Shown: piece by piece, positions 32,888 to 43,083 of the stretch
Layout of the letters: each line of letters starts with the position of its first letter
Position numbering within the stretch: position 1 is the first letter of the stretch
NCBI RefSeq assembly: GCF_007995245.1
Contig: NZ_VCBA01000001.1
Location: 263,730-327,729 of the forward strand
Length of the DNA stretch: 64,000 bases
Source: Tateyamaria sp. syn59
Lineage (GTDB): Bacteria; Pseudomonadota; Alphaproteobacteria; Rhodobacterales; Rhodobacteraceae
Reading direction: 5' to 3'
The notes under the pieces: generated by a model
The model's input: the letters and a program-made list of their open reading frames with translations, nothing else
Database searches by the model: none
What the model was told of the DNA's origin: nothing
Made by a program: the position numbers and the translations under genes

Positions 32888-34093
32888 ATGTCGGACAAAC
32901 TAGACGCTATTCTCGCAGCAGCCCGTAGTCACGCCACCAATGTCATCGCGCCCAACGTGGATGCCTGGAACGCCTCAAAGTCATGGCCCCGCGACGCATC
33001 GGACAAGGCGGGGGCCGCTGGTCTGACCGGGCTTTATGCCCCCGAGGAATGGGGCGGGCAGGGCTTGTCTTTGTCGGAAGGTATTCAGGTTTACGAACAG
33101 CTGGGGCTTGGGGATGGCGCCTATGCCTTCGCCCTTTCGATGCACAATATCTGCACCTTTGCCGGCTGCGGATATGGCACCGAAGCGTTCAAGGAAAAAT
33201 GGGCGCGCGATTTGACCTCGGGTCGCAAGCTGGCGAATTTTGCACTGACAGAGCCTCAATCCGGCTCGGACCCGATGAAGATGTACACACGTGCCACGAT
33301 CAATGACGATGCCACCTGGACAATCAGCGGCTCGAAAGCGTGGGTCAGCTTGGCGACCGAGGCGGATGTTTACTTTACCGTCGTCAAGACCAGTGATGCC
33401 CCCGGCCACAAAGACATGGCAATGATCGCCATTCCCGCAGACGCGCCAGGGATCAGCTTTGGCCCGCTTTATGACACCCCGTCTTACAACTTCCTGCCGA
33501 TGTCCGAGATGTACCTCGACAAGGTGGTGGTCAGTGAGGAAAACATCATCCTCTCCATCGGTCAGGGTCTACAAGGATCTCTGATGGCGATCGACATTGC
33601 GCGGGTCTCCATCGCGTCCGGCTGCTGTGGTTTGATGCAAGCCGCTCTTGATACTGCGCTGTCTTATTCCAAAAACCGTAAGATGTTTGGGGGTAAAAAC
33701 CTCGACCTTGATGGAATACAGTGGATGCTGGGCGAAGTAGCAACGGACCTCGAAGCATCCAAGCTGCTCTACCGCAAAGCCGCCGAGGCGCTTGGCACAC
33801 CAGAGGGCCCTTTGATGGCTGCCCATGCCAAACGCTTTGTCCCCGATGCTGCTGTGAAGGCCGCCAACACCTGCACGCAGGTGCTGGGTGGGATGGGGCT
33901 TTTGCAACCCTACGGATTGGACCGTCTTTCCCGGCTAGCTCAGATGCTACGGATTGTTGACGGCACGACCGAGATCAGTCGCGTCGTTATTGGGCGCGCT
34001 TTGCAAAAGCGTGCAGCAAGCCTGCCGGATTTGACGGTACCTCGAGGGTTTGGTGAGAAGGCAACAGCTCCTACCGCTGTTGCGGCTGAGTGA
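32888..34093 (+). CDS. Acyl-CoA dehydrogenase family protein, atypical active site
   Basis: This is a 401-residue flavoprotein with the three ACAD domains: helical N-terminal part, middle beta region ([39 protein letters not shown]), and helical C-terminal part ([37 protein letters not shown]). The usual catalytic Glu motif EGTxEI reads DGTTEI here, so the base is probably Asp. Substrate unknown. The ATG at 32888 has AGAAGG about 9 bases upstream; an ATG at 32879 lies too close to it. Probably controlled by the AraC gene next to it. Confidence 0.87.
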   Translation: MSDKLDAILAAARSHATNVIAPNVDAWNASKSWPRDASDKAGAAGLTGLYAPEEWGGQGLSLSEGIQVYEQLGLGDGAYAFALSMHNICTFAGCGYGTEAFKEKWARDLTSGRKLANFALTEPQSGSDPMKMYTRATINDDATWTISGSKAWVSLATEADVYFTVVKTSDAPGHKDMAMIAIPADAPGISFGPLYDTPSYNFLPMSEMYLDKVVVSEENIILSIGQGLQGSLMAIDIARVSIASGCCGLMQAALDTALSYSKNRKMFGGKNLDLDGIQWMLGEVATDLEASKLLYRKAAEALGTPEGPLMAAHAKRFVPDAAVKAANTCTQVLGGMGLLQPYGLDRLSRLAQMLRIVDGTTEISRVVIGRALQKRAASLPDLTVPRGFGEKATAPTAVAAE

Positions 34094-34410
34094 ACCGCTT
34101 TTATTGGCAGAGACTAGTAACGGTCGTTTATAGTTCAGCTTTAAACGGCCGTTTAGCCTTGTAAATCCGCCGTTGGCGAAAACCGGCAAAACGGGGCTCG
34201 CCATTGCCCAAGGCTCGGTTTCGGATTGCTGGGAGCTGGCGTTGACAGTGTTCCAGACGGCGAGCTTGGCGGCTGCTTTCGATGTGCGGCGCTCGCGTGA
34301 CCGCAAGCGCCGCATTGTTCTGTGCGCAGCAGGGAAGGCACGTTCCGCAGCACTCTCCCACACGAATACGCTTGCCGATACGTTGGAACGCATCGGCAGG
34401 CTGCAGTGGA
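34094..34410. other. Intergenic region with overlapping palindromes
   Basis: CGGTCGTTTA (34121-34130) pairs with TAAACGGCCG (34142-34151) with one G-T mismatch. The second arm is itself part of a perfect palindrome TAAACGGCCGTTTA (34142-34155), so two exclusive structures are possible. No T tract. The remaining ~250 bases have no supportable gene; the short frames look like degraded or non-coding sequence. Confidence 0.45.
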
Positions 34411-34872
34411 TCACAAGGCTTTGACCGCGGCCAGAACGGCCTCGGCGTGGCCGGGGACCTTTACCTTGGGCCAGGTCATTGCCACGTTGCCCGCCGCGTC
34501 GATCAGGTAGGTGGTGCGTTCGATGCCCATGTACTTTTTGCCGTACATGTTCTTTTCCTTCCACACGCCGTAGTCCTCGCAGACCGAGCCGTGTTCGTCC
34601 GACAGAAGCCCCACGGTCAGCTCGCGTTTCTTGGCGAATTTGGCGTGGCTGGCGACGCTGTCCTTGGAGATGCCGAAGATCTTGGCACCGGCGGCCTGGA
34701 ATTCGGACAGGTGTTCGGAAAAGGCGATGGATTCCTTGGTGCAGCCGGGCGTGTCGTCGCGCGGATAGAAATAGAGGACAACCGGGCCGCCCTGGAGTGC
34801 CGAGAGCGTCACGTCGTTGCCGTCCGCGTCGGGCAGCGTGAAATCAGGGGCGGGCGAAGCGATGTCGAGCAT
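34411..34872 (-). CDS. bcp: Peroxiredoxin, Bcp/PrxQ family
   Basis: This 153-residue thiol peroxidase reduces hydrogen peroxide and organic peroxides. The peroxidatic Cys is in YPRDDTPGCTKE at about residue 44. The resolving Cys found five residues later in many Bcp proteins is absent here (TKESIAF follows), so it is either a 1-Cys type or uses the later Cys in SVCEDYGVW. Divergent from the large AsmA-like gene with 72 bases between. Confidence 0.93.
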   Translation of the reverse strand: MLDIASPAPDFTLPDADGNDVTLSALQGGPVVLYFYPRDDTPGCTKESIAFSEHLSEFQAAGAKIFGISKDSVASHAKFAKKRELTVGLLSDEHGSVCEDYGVWKEKNMYGKKYMGIERTTYLIDAAGNVAMTWPKVKVPGHAEAVLAAVKAL

Positions 34873-34944
34873 GTTTTGGCCTTTTCATTACTCTTGGGAA
34901 AGATGTGACTGGCATGATAGGGCTGAGCGGACAAGAATAAAGAC

Positions 34945-37900
34945 ATGAGCAGTGCCGACCCCGTAACCGACCCGCCGCCCGCGCGGAAAAAGAGCCTGTG
35001 GCGCCGCCTTGGGTTGGGGAGCATGTGTGCCAGCCTGGTGTTTGCCGGGGTGATGGGCGCGTTGATTTACGTGTTGATCGGGCAGCCTGTGATGGCCCCC
35101 GGTTGGTTGCGCGACCGGATCGAAACACGGGCGGGTGAGGCGCTGGGGGCGGCATCGCTGCGCTTTGACGCGCTGGATCTGGTGGTTGAGGACAGCACGA
35201 AGCCGCGGGTGCGCATGACCAATGTGCAGGTGCTGAACGACGCGGGCGTCGAGATCGTTGGCTTTTCCGAGATGCGGATTGGTCTGTCGGTGGCCGATCT
35301 TGTGCAGGGGGAGTTCCGCCCGACGGAAATTGGCATAACGGGCGTGTTTGCCAAGCTGCGCCGGGAGATCGACGGATCGGTGATCCTGTCGGGGGGGCTG
35401 GACCTGGGTGCGCCATCGCAACAGGCGGACACATTTGCCAAGCTGATCGAAGGCATAGACGATCTTTTGTCGATCCCCGGTCTGTCTGCGCTGACGCAGG
35501 CCGATGTGCAGGCGCTGACCCTGGAGATCGAGGATGTGCGGTCCGCCCGTGCCTGGACTGTCGATGGCGGGCGGATGCGACTGACCCGCGCGGGCGAGAT
35601 GCTGCGTGTTACGTCGGACCTTGCCTTGCTGAGCGGCGGGCAGGGGGTGGCCACGCTGGAGGCCAATTATGAGAGCCTCGTGGGTGCCTCTGCCGCGACC
35701 TTTGGTGTGTTGGTCAACGACGTGGATGCGGGCGACATCGCCGTGCTTGCGCCAGCCTTTGAGTGGCTCGACGTGGTGCGTGCGCCAATCTCTGGCGCGG
35801 TGCGTGGTGTGTTTGGCGTCGACGGGACGCTGGCCCCGATCAATGTAGCGCTGAATATCGGCGAGGGCGTTATTCAACCCAACGACGCGGCCCGTCCGGT
35901 GCCCTTCCGGTCGGCCCGCAGCTATTTCAGCTATGATCCGCAGGGCACTGTGCTTGTGTTTGACGAGTTGTCGGTGGACAGCGCCTGGATTACCGCGCAG
36001 ATCGACGGGCAGGCGGTGCTGGGCATTGATGCGCGCGGTGGGCTTGATGATCTGGTGGGGCAGTTCCGCGCCTCGTCCCTGCGGGCGAACCCGGATGATC
36101 TTTATCCCGAGCCCATCACGATGGAGGCGGCACAGCTGGATTTTCGGTTGCGCCTGGATCCGTTCCGATTGGACATCGGCGAGGCGCTGTTTCAGGACGA
36201 GGGGCAGGATCTGATTGCGCAGGGCGCGTTGCTGGCGGATGCGGACGGGTGGAGCTATGAACTGGACGCCCATATGGCGGGCATGGCGCCCGACCGCCTG
36301 CTTGAGTTGTGGCCGGATCGCTACGCGCCGAAGGCCCGCAAGTGGGTGCTTGAGAACCTGCTTGGGGGGCAGATGCGCGACCTTGCGCTTGCGTTGCGCG
36401 ACACGCCGGGCAGCGATGTCGTCGCCTATACCAGCTTTGCCTACGAAGACGCGACGGTGCGGTACCTCAAGACCTTGCCCCCGGTGGAGAAAGCGCATGG
36501 CAGTGCCAGTCTGCTGGATGGTCGGTTCGTGGTGTCGGTCGACCAGGGCCATGTGACAGCACCTCAGGGCGGCCGGATTGATGTGAGCGGGTCGTCCTTT
36601 ATCCTGCCGGATGTCCGCGCGCGGGAAGGCGTGCCTGCTGTGGTCCGGCTTGCCACCGACGGCACGGTGACCGCAGGTCTGTCACTGCTGGATCTGCCGC
36701 CGCTGAATGTGATGGAGCGGGCGGGGCTGTCGCCGCGCATTGCGGACGGGCGGCTGGCGGCGGAGGGCACGCTGGCCTTTGCGATCAAGAAGGGATTGAC
36801 GCCGAAAGATGTGCAATATGACGCCACGGGCACAGCCCGCGATGTGCTAAGCACCGCGCTGATCGAAGGGCGGCGGCTGGCGGCGGAGCGATTGCAGGTC
36901 GTGGCCTCGCAATCCGGTGTCGCGGTGTCGGGGCCGGGCACGCTCGACGGTGTGCCCTTTGACGTGACCTGGGCCCAGCCATTGGGACAGGGGCCGCAAC
37001 CAAGCACGGTGCGCGGGTCCATCGAGTTGTCGGAGCGAACGATTGACGCCTTTGAACTGGGCCTGCCTGCGGGGCTCGTGTCGGGGCGGGGCAGCGGGGA
37101 TATCGAGATCACCTTGCCTGCGGGCGGCGATGGTGTGCCTGCCTTCGCACTGACGAGCAATCTGCGCGGTGTGCGGCTTGCCGCTTTGCCGCTGGGCTGG
37201 TCGAAACCGGCCTCTGCGCCTGCGGCGCTGTCGCTGACCGGGGCGCTTGGTCCTGCGCCGCGTGTGGACCGGATGCTTCTGGACGCGCCTGGCTTGCGCG
37301 CCGAGGGTGCCATCATCGCTGCGCCCGGCCGTGGGCTGGAGCGGGCGACCTTCAGCAATGTGCGCGTCGGCAACTGGATGAACGGGCCGGTCGATCTGGT
37401 GGGGCGGGGCCTGGGGGCGCCGCCTGCGGTTGTGGTGCGCGGCGGAACGCTTGATCTACGCGAGGCAGATTTTGGCGGCGCAAGCGCGGGCACAAGCGGG
37501 CAGCAGGGCGGTGGGCCGCTGAGCCTGACGCTGGACCGTTTGCAGATCACCGACACGATTGCGCTCGACGGGCTGTCGGGTGAGTTCAACATGTCGAACG
37601 GCCTTGATGGCGCCTTTACCGCGCGGGTCAACGGTGCGACGCCCATTCGCGGGCAGGTGCTGCCGCAAAGCGGGCGCAGCGCCATTCGCATCACGTCAAG
37701 CGATGCGGGTGGAGTTGCGGCGTCGGCGGGGATCCTCAAGCAGGCGCGGGGCGGAACGCTGGATCTGACGCTGCTGCCTGTGGGTGCCGCCGCATTTGAC
37801 GGCACGTTGTCTGTGAGAGAAACGCGCATTCAGGATGCTCCGGCCATCGCCGCACTGTTGAACGCGCTGAGCGTGGTGGGCCTGCTGGAACAGATGGGCG

Positions 37901-38361
37901 GCAGCGGCATTCACTTTCAGAACGTGAACGCATCCTTCCGGCTGACGCCATCGACCATGACATTGACCGAAGCGAGCGCCACGGGGCCCTCCATGGGGCT
38001 GTCGATGGATGGCATCTATGACGTGGCAGGGGGGCGGTTGGACATGCAGGGCGTGATCTCGCCCCTGTTTCTGATCAACGGGATCGGCAGCATCTTTACC
38101 CGGCGGGGTGAGGGGCTGATCGGCTTCAACTACACCTTGCGCGGACCGGCTGTGGATCCGCGTGTGCAGGTCAACCCGCTGTCGGCGCTGACGCCGGGTC
38201 TGTTCCGCGAGATTTTCCGTGCGCCGCCGCCCGATCTGCCGAGGGTCGAGGGCGAAACGCAGCCGCCGGTCACGCCCGAAGCCTTTGCCCCGGTGGACCC
38301 CGGACCCAGCGAAACGGACCAGCGGCGCATAGAACGTCAGCAACGTATTGATGCCCGCTGA
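34945..38361 (+). CDS. Giant AsmA/YhdP-like envelope protein
   Basis: This is a 1138-residue protein with an N-terminal cytoplasmic tail rich in basic residues and one transmembrane helix at about residues 27-49 (LGSMCASLVFAGVMGALIYVLIG), followed by a very long repetitive beta-rich periplasmic region (DUF3971-type), and a C-terminal AsmA-like region containing LDMQGVISPLFLINGIGSIFTRRGEGLIGFNYTLRGP. Proteins of the AsmA/YhdP/TamB group form hydrophobic grooves thought to move phospholipids to the outer membrane. The family match is by architecture and the C-terminal signature. It ends with a Pro-rich tail 21 bases before queA. Confidence 0.85.
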   Translation: MSSADPVTDPPPARKKSLWRRLGLGSMCASLVFAGVMGALIYVLIGQPVMAPGWLRDRIETRAGEALGAASLRFDALDLVVEDSTKPRVRMTNVQVLNDAGVEIVGFSEMRIGLSVADLVQGEFRPTEIGITGVFAKLRREIDGSVILSGGLDLGAPSQQADTFAKLIEGIDDLLSIPGLSALTQADVQALTLEIEDVRSARAWTVDGGRMRLTRAGEMLRVTSDLALLSGGQGVATLEANYESLVGASAATFGVLVNDVDAGDIAVLAPAFEWLDVVRAPISGAVRGVFGVDGTLAPINVALNIGEGVIQPNDAARPVPFRSARSYFSYDPQGTVLVFDELSVDSAWITAQIDGQAVLGIDARGGLDDLVGQFRASSLRANPDDLYPEPITMEAAQLDFRLRLDPFRLDIGEALFQDEGQDLIAQGALLADADGWSYELDAHMAGMAPDRLLELWPDRYAPKARKWVLENLLGGQMRDLALALRDTPGSDVVAYTSFAYEDATVRYLKTLPPVEKAHGSASLLDGRFVVSVDQGHVTAPQGGRIDVSGSSFILPDVRAREGVPAVVRLATDGTVTAGLSLLDLPPLNVMERAGLSPRIADGRLAAEGTLAFAIKKGLTPKDVQYDATGTARDVLSTALIEGRRLAAERLQVVASQSGVAVSGPGTLDGVPFDVTWAQPLGQGPQPSTVRGSIELSERTIDAFELGLPAGLVSGRGSGDIEITLPAGGDGVPAFALTSNLRGVRLAALPLGWSKPASAPAALSLTGALGPAPRVDRMLLDAPGLRAEGAIIAAPGRGLERATFSNVRVGNWMNGPVDLVGRGLGAPPAVVVRGGTLDLREADFGGASAGTSGQQGGGPLSLTLDRLQITDTIALDGLSGEFNMSNGLDGAFTARVNGATPIRGQVLPQSGRSAIRITSSDAGGVAASAGILKQARGGTLDLTLLPVGAAAFDGTLSVRETRIQDAPAIAALLNALSVVGLLEQMGGSGIHFQNVNASFRLTPSTMTLTEASATGPSMGLSMDGIYDVAGGRLDMQGVISPLFLINGIGSIFTRRGEGLIGFNYTLRGPAVDPRVQVNPLSALTPGLFREIFRAPPPDLPRVEGETQPPVTPEAFAPVDPGPSETDQRRIERQQRIDAR

Positions 38362-38382
38362 GCGTGCCGGTAGAGGGCGCGC

Positions 38383-39435
38383 ATGAAACTGGATGATTTC
38401 GATTTTGATCTGCCCGAACGCCTGATCGCGACCCGCCCTGCATCGCCGCGGTCGTCCGCGCGTCTTTTGGTGGCTGAGGGCGATACGATCCATGACCAGA
38501 GGGTCACCGACCTTGTATCCTGGCTGCGCCCTGGCGACCTGCTGGTGCTGAACGACACCCGTGTCATCCCGGCACGCCTGTTTGGCACGCGGGCGCGGGA
38601 AAGCGCGCAGGGCCTGACCGAGGCGCGGATCGAGGTAACGCTGCTGGAGCCGCGCGCCGATGGCAGCTGGACGGCGCTGGTCAAGCCGTTGAAGAAGGTG
38701 AAGCCAGGCGAGGTTGTCCGCTTTTCCGATGACTTGTCAGCGACGCTGGAGGGCAGTGCTGACGGGCAGGGGCATTTGCGGTTCAACCTGACAGGCGATG
38801 ATTTCGATGCCGCATTGGCCGAGGCGGGGGCGATGCCCTTGCCCCCCTATATCGCTGCCAAACGTGCCGCTGATGACAAGGACAAGACCGACTACCAGAC
38901 GATCTGGGCCAGGAATTCGGGTGCTGTTGCCGCCCCCACGGCGTCCCTGCATTTTGACGAGGCGTTGATGGCGGCGCTGGCGGAACGGGGTGTTCAGACC
39001 ACCTATGTCACCTTGCATGTTGGGGCGGGGACGTTCCTGCCGGTGAAGGTCGATGATGTGACCCAGCACAAGATGCACGCGGAATGGGGGCAGGTGTCGG
39101 AACAGGCAGCAACGGACATTGCCGAGGCCAAGGCGCGTGGCAATCAGGTGATTCCCGTTGGCACGACCGCACTGCGGCTGATCGAGACGATGGCGCGCGA
39201 TGGCGGGATTGCCCCGTGGGAGGGCGAGACGGACATTTTCATTTATCCCGGTTTCGTCTTTGGCGTGGCAGACGGGCTGATGACCAACTTTCACCTGCCC
39301 AAGTCAACGCTGATGATGCTGGTGTCGGCCCTGATGGGGCAGGACCGGATCAAGGCGATTTACGACCATGCGGTGCGATCCGAGTACCGCTTTTTCTCTT
39401 ACGGCGATGCGTCGCTTTTGTTGCCGCAAACGTGA
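38383..39435 (+). CDS. queA: S-adenosylmethionine:tRNA ribosyltransferase-isomerase
   Basis: This 350-residue enzyme transfers and isomerises ribose from SAM onto 7-aminomethyl-7-deazaguanine in tRNA, giving epoxyqueuosine. Diagnostic motifs are [24 protein letters not shown] at the start, [15 protein letters not shown], and the C-terminal [37 protein letters not shown]. Length normal. Probably co-transcribed with the AsmA-like gene, which ends 21 bases upstream. Confidence 0.96.
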   Translation: MKLDDFDFDLPERLIATRPASPRSSARLLVAEGDTIHDQRVTDLVSWLRPGDLLVLNDTRVIPARLFGTRARESAQGLTEARIEVTLLEPRADGSWTALVKPLKKVKPGEVVRFSDDLSATLEGSADGQGHLRFNLTGDDFDAALAEAGAMPLPPYIAAKRAADDKDKTDYQTIWARNSGAVAAPTASLHFDEALMAALAERGVQTTYVTLHVGAGTFLPVKVDDVTQHKMHAEWGQVSEQAATDIAEAKARGNQVIPVGTTALRLIETMARDGGIAPWEGETDIFIYPGFVFGVADGLMTNFHLPKSTLMMLVSALMGQDRIKAIYDHAVRSEYRFFSYGDASLLLPQT

Positions 39436-39529
39436 CACCGGAAGCCGACATTTGAGCGTAGCACAGATCTGCGACTGCCACCCAAGACCCGGATGATACC
39501 GGTCCTACAGATCCAAGGAGGTCAGCGAT

Positions 39530-40801
39530 ATGTTCCAGGTACTGACAAGCGCGTGGGCCCTGCTGTTTGGCATGGGATTGCTGATGATCGGCAACGGGAT
39601 GCAGGGCACGCTGCTGGGCATCCGGGGCGAGATCGAAGGGTTTTCGACCGCCGAGATGTCGATCATCATGTCCGCCTATTTCCTTGGGTTCCTGGGCGGC
39701 AGCCGGTTGGCGCCCCGCATGATCCAGCGCGTAGGGCATGTGCGGGTGTTTGCAGCACTTGCCTCGCTGATCTCTGCCGTGATGATCATGTACCCGACCT
39801 TTGCCGATCCGTGGGCGTGGACCGTCGGGCGGGTCGTGATCGGGTTCTGTTTTTCCGCCGTTTACGTGACGGCCGAGAGCTGGCTGAACGATGCCGCCGA
39901 CAACTCGAACCGTGGCAAGGCGCTCTCGCTCTACATGATCGTGCAGACGACGGGCATCGTGGTCAGCCAGTACCTGCTGCTAACGGCTGATCCTTCGGGC
40001 TTTATCTTGTTTGTGATTCCGTCGGTGCTGGTGTCGCTGGCGATCACGCCCATCCTTTTGTCCATCTCTCCGGTGCCCGCCTTTGCAACAACCAAGCCCA
40101 TGACCCTGCGCGAGCTGGTGGGCTATTCGCCGCTGGGCTGCGTGGGCATGTTCCTGCTGGGCGGTGTGTTCGCTGCGCAATTCGGGATGGCAGCGGTGTA
40201 CGGCACGGCGGCGGGCCTGAGCGTGGCGCAAATCTCGGCCTTTGTGTCGACCTTCTTTATTGGAGCGGTGCTGCTGCAATATCCCATTGGCTGGATTTCG
40301 GACCGGATGGACCGGCGGGTGCTGATCCTGATCGTGGCGGCCATTGGCGGAGTGGGGTCGGTCATCGGTCTCATCCTGGGCGGTAATTTCGTGATGCTTC
40401 TGGTGTCGGCTTTTGTGGTGGGGGGCATGTCGAACCCGCTCTATTCGCTGCTGCTGGCGCACACGAACGACTTTCTGGAACATGACGACATGGCTGCGGC
40501 GTCGGGCGGGCTGGTGTTCATCAACGGGCTGGGCGCCGTGTTCGGCCCGTTGATCGTGGGCGCGTTGATGGAGTCTGTGGGGCCGTCGGGCTTTTACATG
40601 TTCACCGGTGTTTTGTTTGCCGCGCTTGTTGCCTATGCCGCCTATCGGACGACGCAACGTGCCACGATCCCTGTGGACGAAACGGGGGCGTACGTCGCCA
40701 TGTCGCAGGCCACGACCACACCTGTCGCCATGGAAATTGCGCAGGAATACGCCATTGAGACCGATTTGGAGGGCGAAGACGACAACAACCGTGCCGCGTA
40801 A
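39530..40801 (+). CDS. MFS transporter (YcaD-like)
   Basis: This is a 423-residue inner-membrane transporter with about 12 hydrophobic segments. The N-terminal half has GNGMQGTLLGIRGEIEGFS and ESWLNDAADNSNRGKALSLYMIVQTTGIV, a pattern of the YcaD-type MFS subgroup. The C-terminal ~50 residues are an acidic hydrophilic tail. The start at 39530 has CCAAGGAGGTCAGCGAT upstream, an almost perfect anti-16S match. Substrate unknown. Confidence 0.85.
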   Translation: MFQVLTSAWALLFGMGLLMIGNGMQGTLLGIRGEIEGFSTAEMSIIMSAYFLGFLGGSRLAPRMIQRVGHVRVFAALASLISAVMIMYPTFADPWAWTVGRVVIGFCFSAVYVTAESWLNDAADNSNRGKALSLYMIVQTTGIVVSQYLLLTADPSGFILFVIPSVLVSLAITPILLSISPVPAFATTKPMTLRELVGYSPLGCVGMFLLGGVFAAQFGMAAVYGTAAGLSVAQISAFVSTFFIGAVLLQYPIGWISDRMDRRVLILIVAAIGGVGSVIGLILGGNFVMLLVSAFVVGGMSNPLYSLLLAHTNDFLEHDDMAAASGGLVFINGLGAVFGPLIVGALMESVGPSGFYMFTGVLFAALVAYAAYRTTQRATIPVDETGAYVAMSQATTTPVAMEIAQEYAIETDLEGEDDNNRAA

Positions 40802-40891
40802 TGTGTCGCACCTGTTGTATTTCGTGATTTGGGACCCAACGTAAACTGTGTAACGCTTTTTGGTAGGACATGGGCAGGGAGATTAAACGCC

Positions 40892-41470
40892 ATGATGGGT
40901 CCGGATGATATATTGAGTTTTTGGTTGGACGAGTGCAGTCCGGAGGATTGGTTCAGATCCGATCCTGATTTTGATCAAACCATACGCGACCGTTTTGGCG
41001 CGACATGGAAGGCGGCGACCGAGGGCAAGTTTGCCTTGTGGTTGACCTATCCGTCCGGGGCGTTGGCCTATATCATCCTGACGGACCAGTTTTCGCGCAA
41101 TATGTTCCGCGATGATGCGGCGGCGTTTTCGACCGACAAGGCAGCGCTGGCCGCTGCCAAATCCGCCATCGCCAAGGGCTGGGACATGCGTATCGACCCG
41201 CCCGCGCGGCAGTTTTTCTACATGCCGCTCGAGCATTCCGAGAACCTGTGTGACCAGGACCGCGCCGTGCGCCTGATTTGCGAGCGGATGGAGGACGAAA
41301 CCTTCCTGCTGCACGCCCGCGCGCATCGTGAGGTGATCCGCCAGTTCGGGCGCTTCCCGCACCGCAACGCGGCACTGGGCCGGGCCACGACAGGCGCCGA
41401 AAGGGCGCATCTGGACGCCGGTGGCTATGGTGAGGTGGTTCGTGGCTTGCAGGCAACCGAAGCCGCCTGA
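40892..41470 (+). CDS. DUF924 family protein
   Basis: This is a 192-residue protein of the DUF924 family (all-helical, TPR-like). Signatures are PDDILSFWLDECSPEDWF, then LAYIILTDQFSRNMFRDDAAAFSTD, and FYMPLEHSENLCDQD. Function not known. The ATG at 40892 (or 40895) has GGGAG about 12 bases upstream; the frame is open further up but without a ribosome site. Confidence 0.88.
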   Translation: MMGPDDILSFWLDECSPEDWFRSDPDFDQTIRDRFGATWKAATEGKFALWLTYPSGALAYIILTDQFSRNMFRDDAAAFSTDKAALAAAKSAIAKGWDMRIDPPARQFFYMPLEHSENLCDQDRAVRLICERMEDETFLLHARAHREVIRQFGRFPHRNAALGRATTGAERAHLDAGGYGEVVRGLQATEAA

Positions 41471-41562
41471 AAGCATTTTCTATCTTGGCACGTTGATGGC
41501 GCAGGGGCTTCCCCTGCGTCAGTCGATTTGTCGCGCTCGGCCGTCGTTGAGAGTTGTCTGAA

Positions 41563-41584
41563 AATAGTTTAACGGTAAACTAAA
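41563..41584. promoter_or_regulatory. Palindromic operator-like site upstream of lpd
   Basis: AATAGTTTA, spacer ACGG, TAAACTAAA, 30 bases before the lpd start. The spacing is the same as in the pdhA-upstream site (21979-22000), and 18 of 22 bases are identical. The core TTAACGGTAA fits TTA-N-CG-N-TAA. It links E3 expression with the E1/E2 operon 20 kb away. Confidence 0.65.
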
Positions 41585-41614
41585 TCTGACGCAGTGCTTT
41601 TTGAGGAGCTTGAT

Positions 41615-43012
41615 ATGGCAGCGAAATCCTTTGACCTCGTGATTATCGGCTCTGGACCCGGTGGGTACGTGGCGGCAATTCGGGCCGCGCAATTGGGGCT
41701 GAGCACCTGCGTGGTCGAGCGTGAGCATCTGGGCGGTATCTGTTTGAACTGGGGCTGCATCCCGACGAAGGCGATGCTGCGGTCGTCCGAGGTCTTTCAC
41801 CTGATGCACCGGGCGAAAGAGTTTGGGCTGAAGGCGGATGGCATCGACTATGATCTGGACGCTGTTGTGGACCGGTCCCGCAAGGTGGCGGGGCAGCTGT
41901 CGGGCGGCGTGCAGCACCTGCTGAAGAAGAACAAGGTGACCGTCATCATGGGTGAGGGCACGATCCCCGCCAAAGGCAAGGTCAGCGTCAAGACCGACAA
42001 GGGCACCGAAGAGCTTAGCGCAAAGAACATCATCCTAGCCACCGGCGCGCGGGCGCGCGAACTGCCGGGGCTGGAGGCGGATGGCGAGCTGGTCTGGACC
42101 TACAAGGCGGCGCTGACGCCGAAACGGATGCCGAAGAAGCTGCTCGTCATTGGATCGGGCGCCATCGGCATCGAGTTCGCCAGCTTCTACAATACGCTCG
42201 GCGCTGACACGACGGTGGTCGAGGTCATGGACCGGGTGCTGCCGGTTGAGGATGAAGAGATCAGCGCCTTTGCCAAGAAAGCCTTTGAAAAGCAGGGCAT
42301 GAAAATCATGCAGAAGGCGATGGTCAAGCAGCTGGACCGGGCCAAGGGCAAGGTCACAGCCCATATCGAGGTGGGCGGCAAGGTCGAGAAGCACGACTTC
42401 GACACCGTGATTTCCGCCGTGGGCATCGTTGGCAATGTCGAGGGGCTGAACCTTGAGAAGTTGGGCGTGAAGGTGGATCGGACCCACGTGGTGACCGATG
42501 AGTTCTGTCGGACCGGGGTCGAGGGCATCTACGCCATCGGCGACATCGCGGGCGCGCCGTGGTTGGCGCACAAGGCGAGCCACGAAGGCGTCATGGTTGC
42601 CGAGTTGATCGCAGGCAAGAACGACGTGCACCCGATCAAACCTAATTCCATCGCAGGCTGCACCTATTGCCACCCGCAGGTTGCGAGCGTTGGTCTGACC
42701 GAGGCGAAGGCCAAGGAGGCGGGTTACAAGATCAAGGTCGGCAAGTTCCCCTTTATCGGCAATGGCAAGGCGATTGCGCTCGGCGAGCCGGAGGGCATGA
42801 TCAAAACGGTGTTCGACGAAAAGACCGGCGAGTTGCTTGGGGCGCATATGATCGGGGCCGAGGTGACCGAGCTGATCCAGGGTTATGTCGTGGGCCAAGC
42901 GCTGGAGACGACGGAAGAAGATCTGATGCACACCGTCTTCCCGCACCCGACGCTGTCTGAAATGATGCACGAGAGCGTGCTCGATGCCTATGACCGTGTG
43001 ATCCACATGTAA
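41615..43012 (+). CDS. lpd: Dihydrolipoyl dehydrogenase (E3)
   Basis: This 465-residue FAD enzyme re-oxidises dihydrolipoamide of 2-oxoacid dehydrogenase complexes with NAD. The FAD motif is IIGSGPGGYVAA, the redox disulfide is Cys43-Cys48 in GGICLNWGC, the NAD-binding fold is VIGSGAIGIEFASFY, and the C-terminal catalytic His-Glu is in HPHPTLSE. The ATG at 41615 has GAGGAG upstream. Because it is unlinked to the pdh operon but shares its operator-like palindrome, I infer that it serves PDH. A strong terminator follows. Confidence 0.95.
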   Translation: MAAKSFDLVIIGSGPGGYVAAIRAAQLGLSTCVVEREHLGGICLNWGCIPTKAMLRSSEVFHLMHRAKEFGLKADGIDYDLDAVVDRSRKVAGQLSGGVQHLLKKNKVTVIMGEGTIPAKGKVSVKTDKGTEELSAKNIILATGARARELPGLEADGELVWTYKAALTPKRMPKKLLVIGSGAIGIEFASFYNTLGADTTVVEVMDRVLPVEDEEISAFAKKAFEKQGMKIMQKAMVKQLDRAKGKVTAHIEVGGKVEKHDFDTVISAVGIVGNVEGLNLEKLGVKVDRTHVVTDEFCRTGVEGIYAIGDIAGAPWLAHKASHEGVMVAELIAGKNDVHPIKPNSIAGCTYCHPQVASVGLTEAKAKEAGYKIKVGKFPFIGNGKAIALGEPEGMIKTVFDEKTGELLGAHMIGAEVTELIQGYVVGQALETTEEDLMHTVFPHPTLSEMMHESVLDAYDRVIHM

Positions 43013-43034
43013 AAGACGCACGCTTCACGAAAGC

Positions 43035-43071
43035 GCCGGTGCCCGCTATTCTGCGGTCACCGGCTTTTTTT
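43035..43071 (+). terminator. Intrinsic terminator after lpd
   Basis: GCCGGTG (43035-43041) pairs with CACCGGC (43058-43064), followed by seven T. It lies between lpd and the next gene, whose start is 13 bases beyond. Confidence 0.9.
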
Positions 43072-43083
43072 GGAGTGATTTTC

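Noticed and set aside
34888-36552. Minus-strand frame of 554 codons inside the AsmA-like gene
   Set aside because: It is a shadow of the plus-strand gene; composition (His, Arg, Gln, Pro) is typical of reversed GC-rich coding DNA.
41563-41584. PdhR-type (GntR) operator for pdhA and lpd
   Set aside because: The enterobacterial PdhR site (ATTGGT-N3-ACCAAT) does not match; the CG-centred palindrome fits a LacI-type site better.
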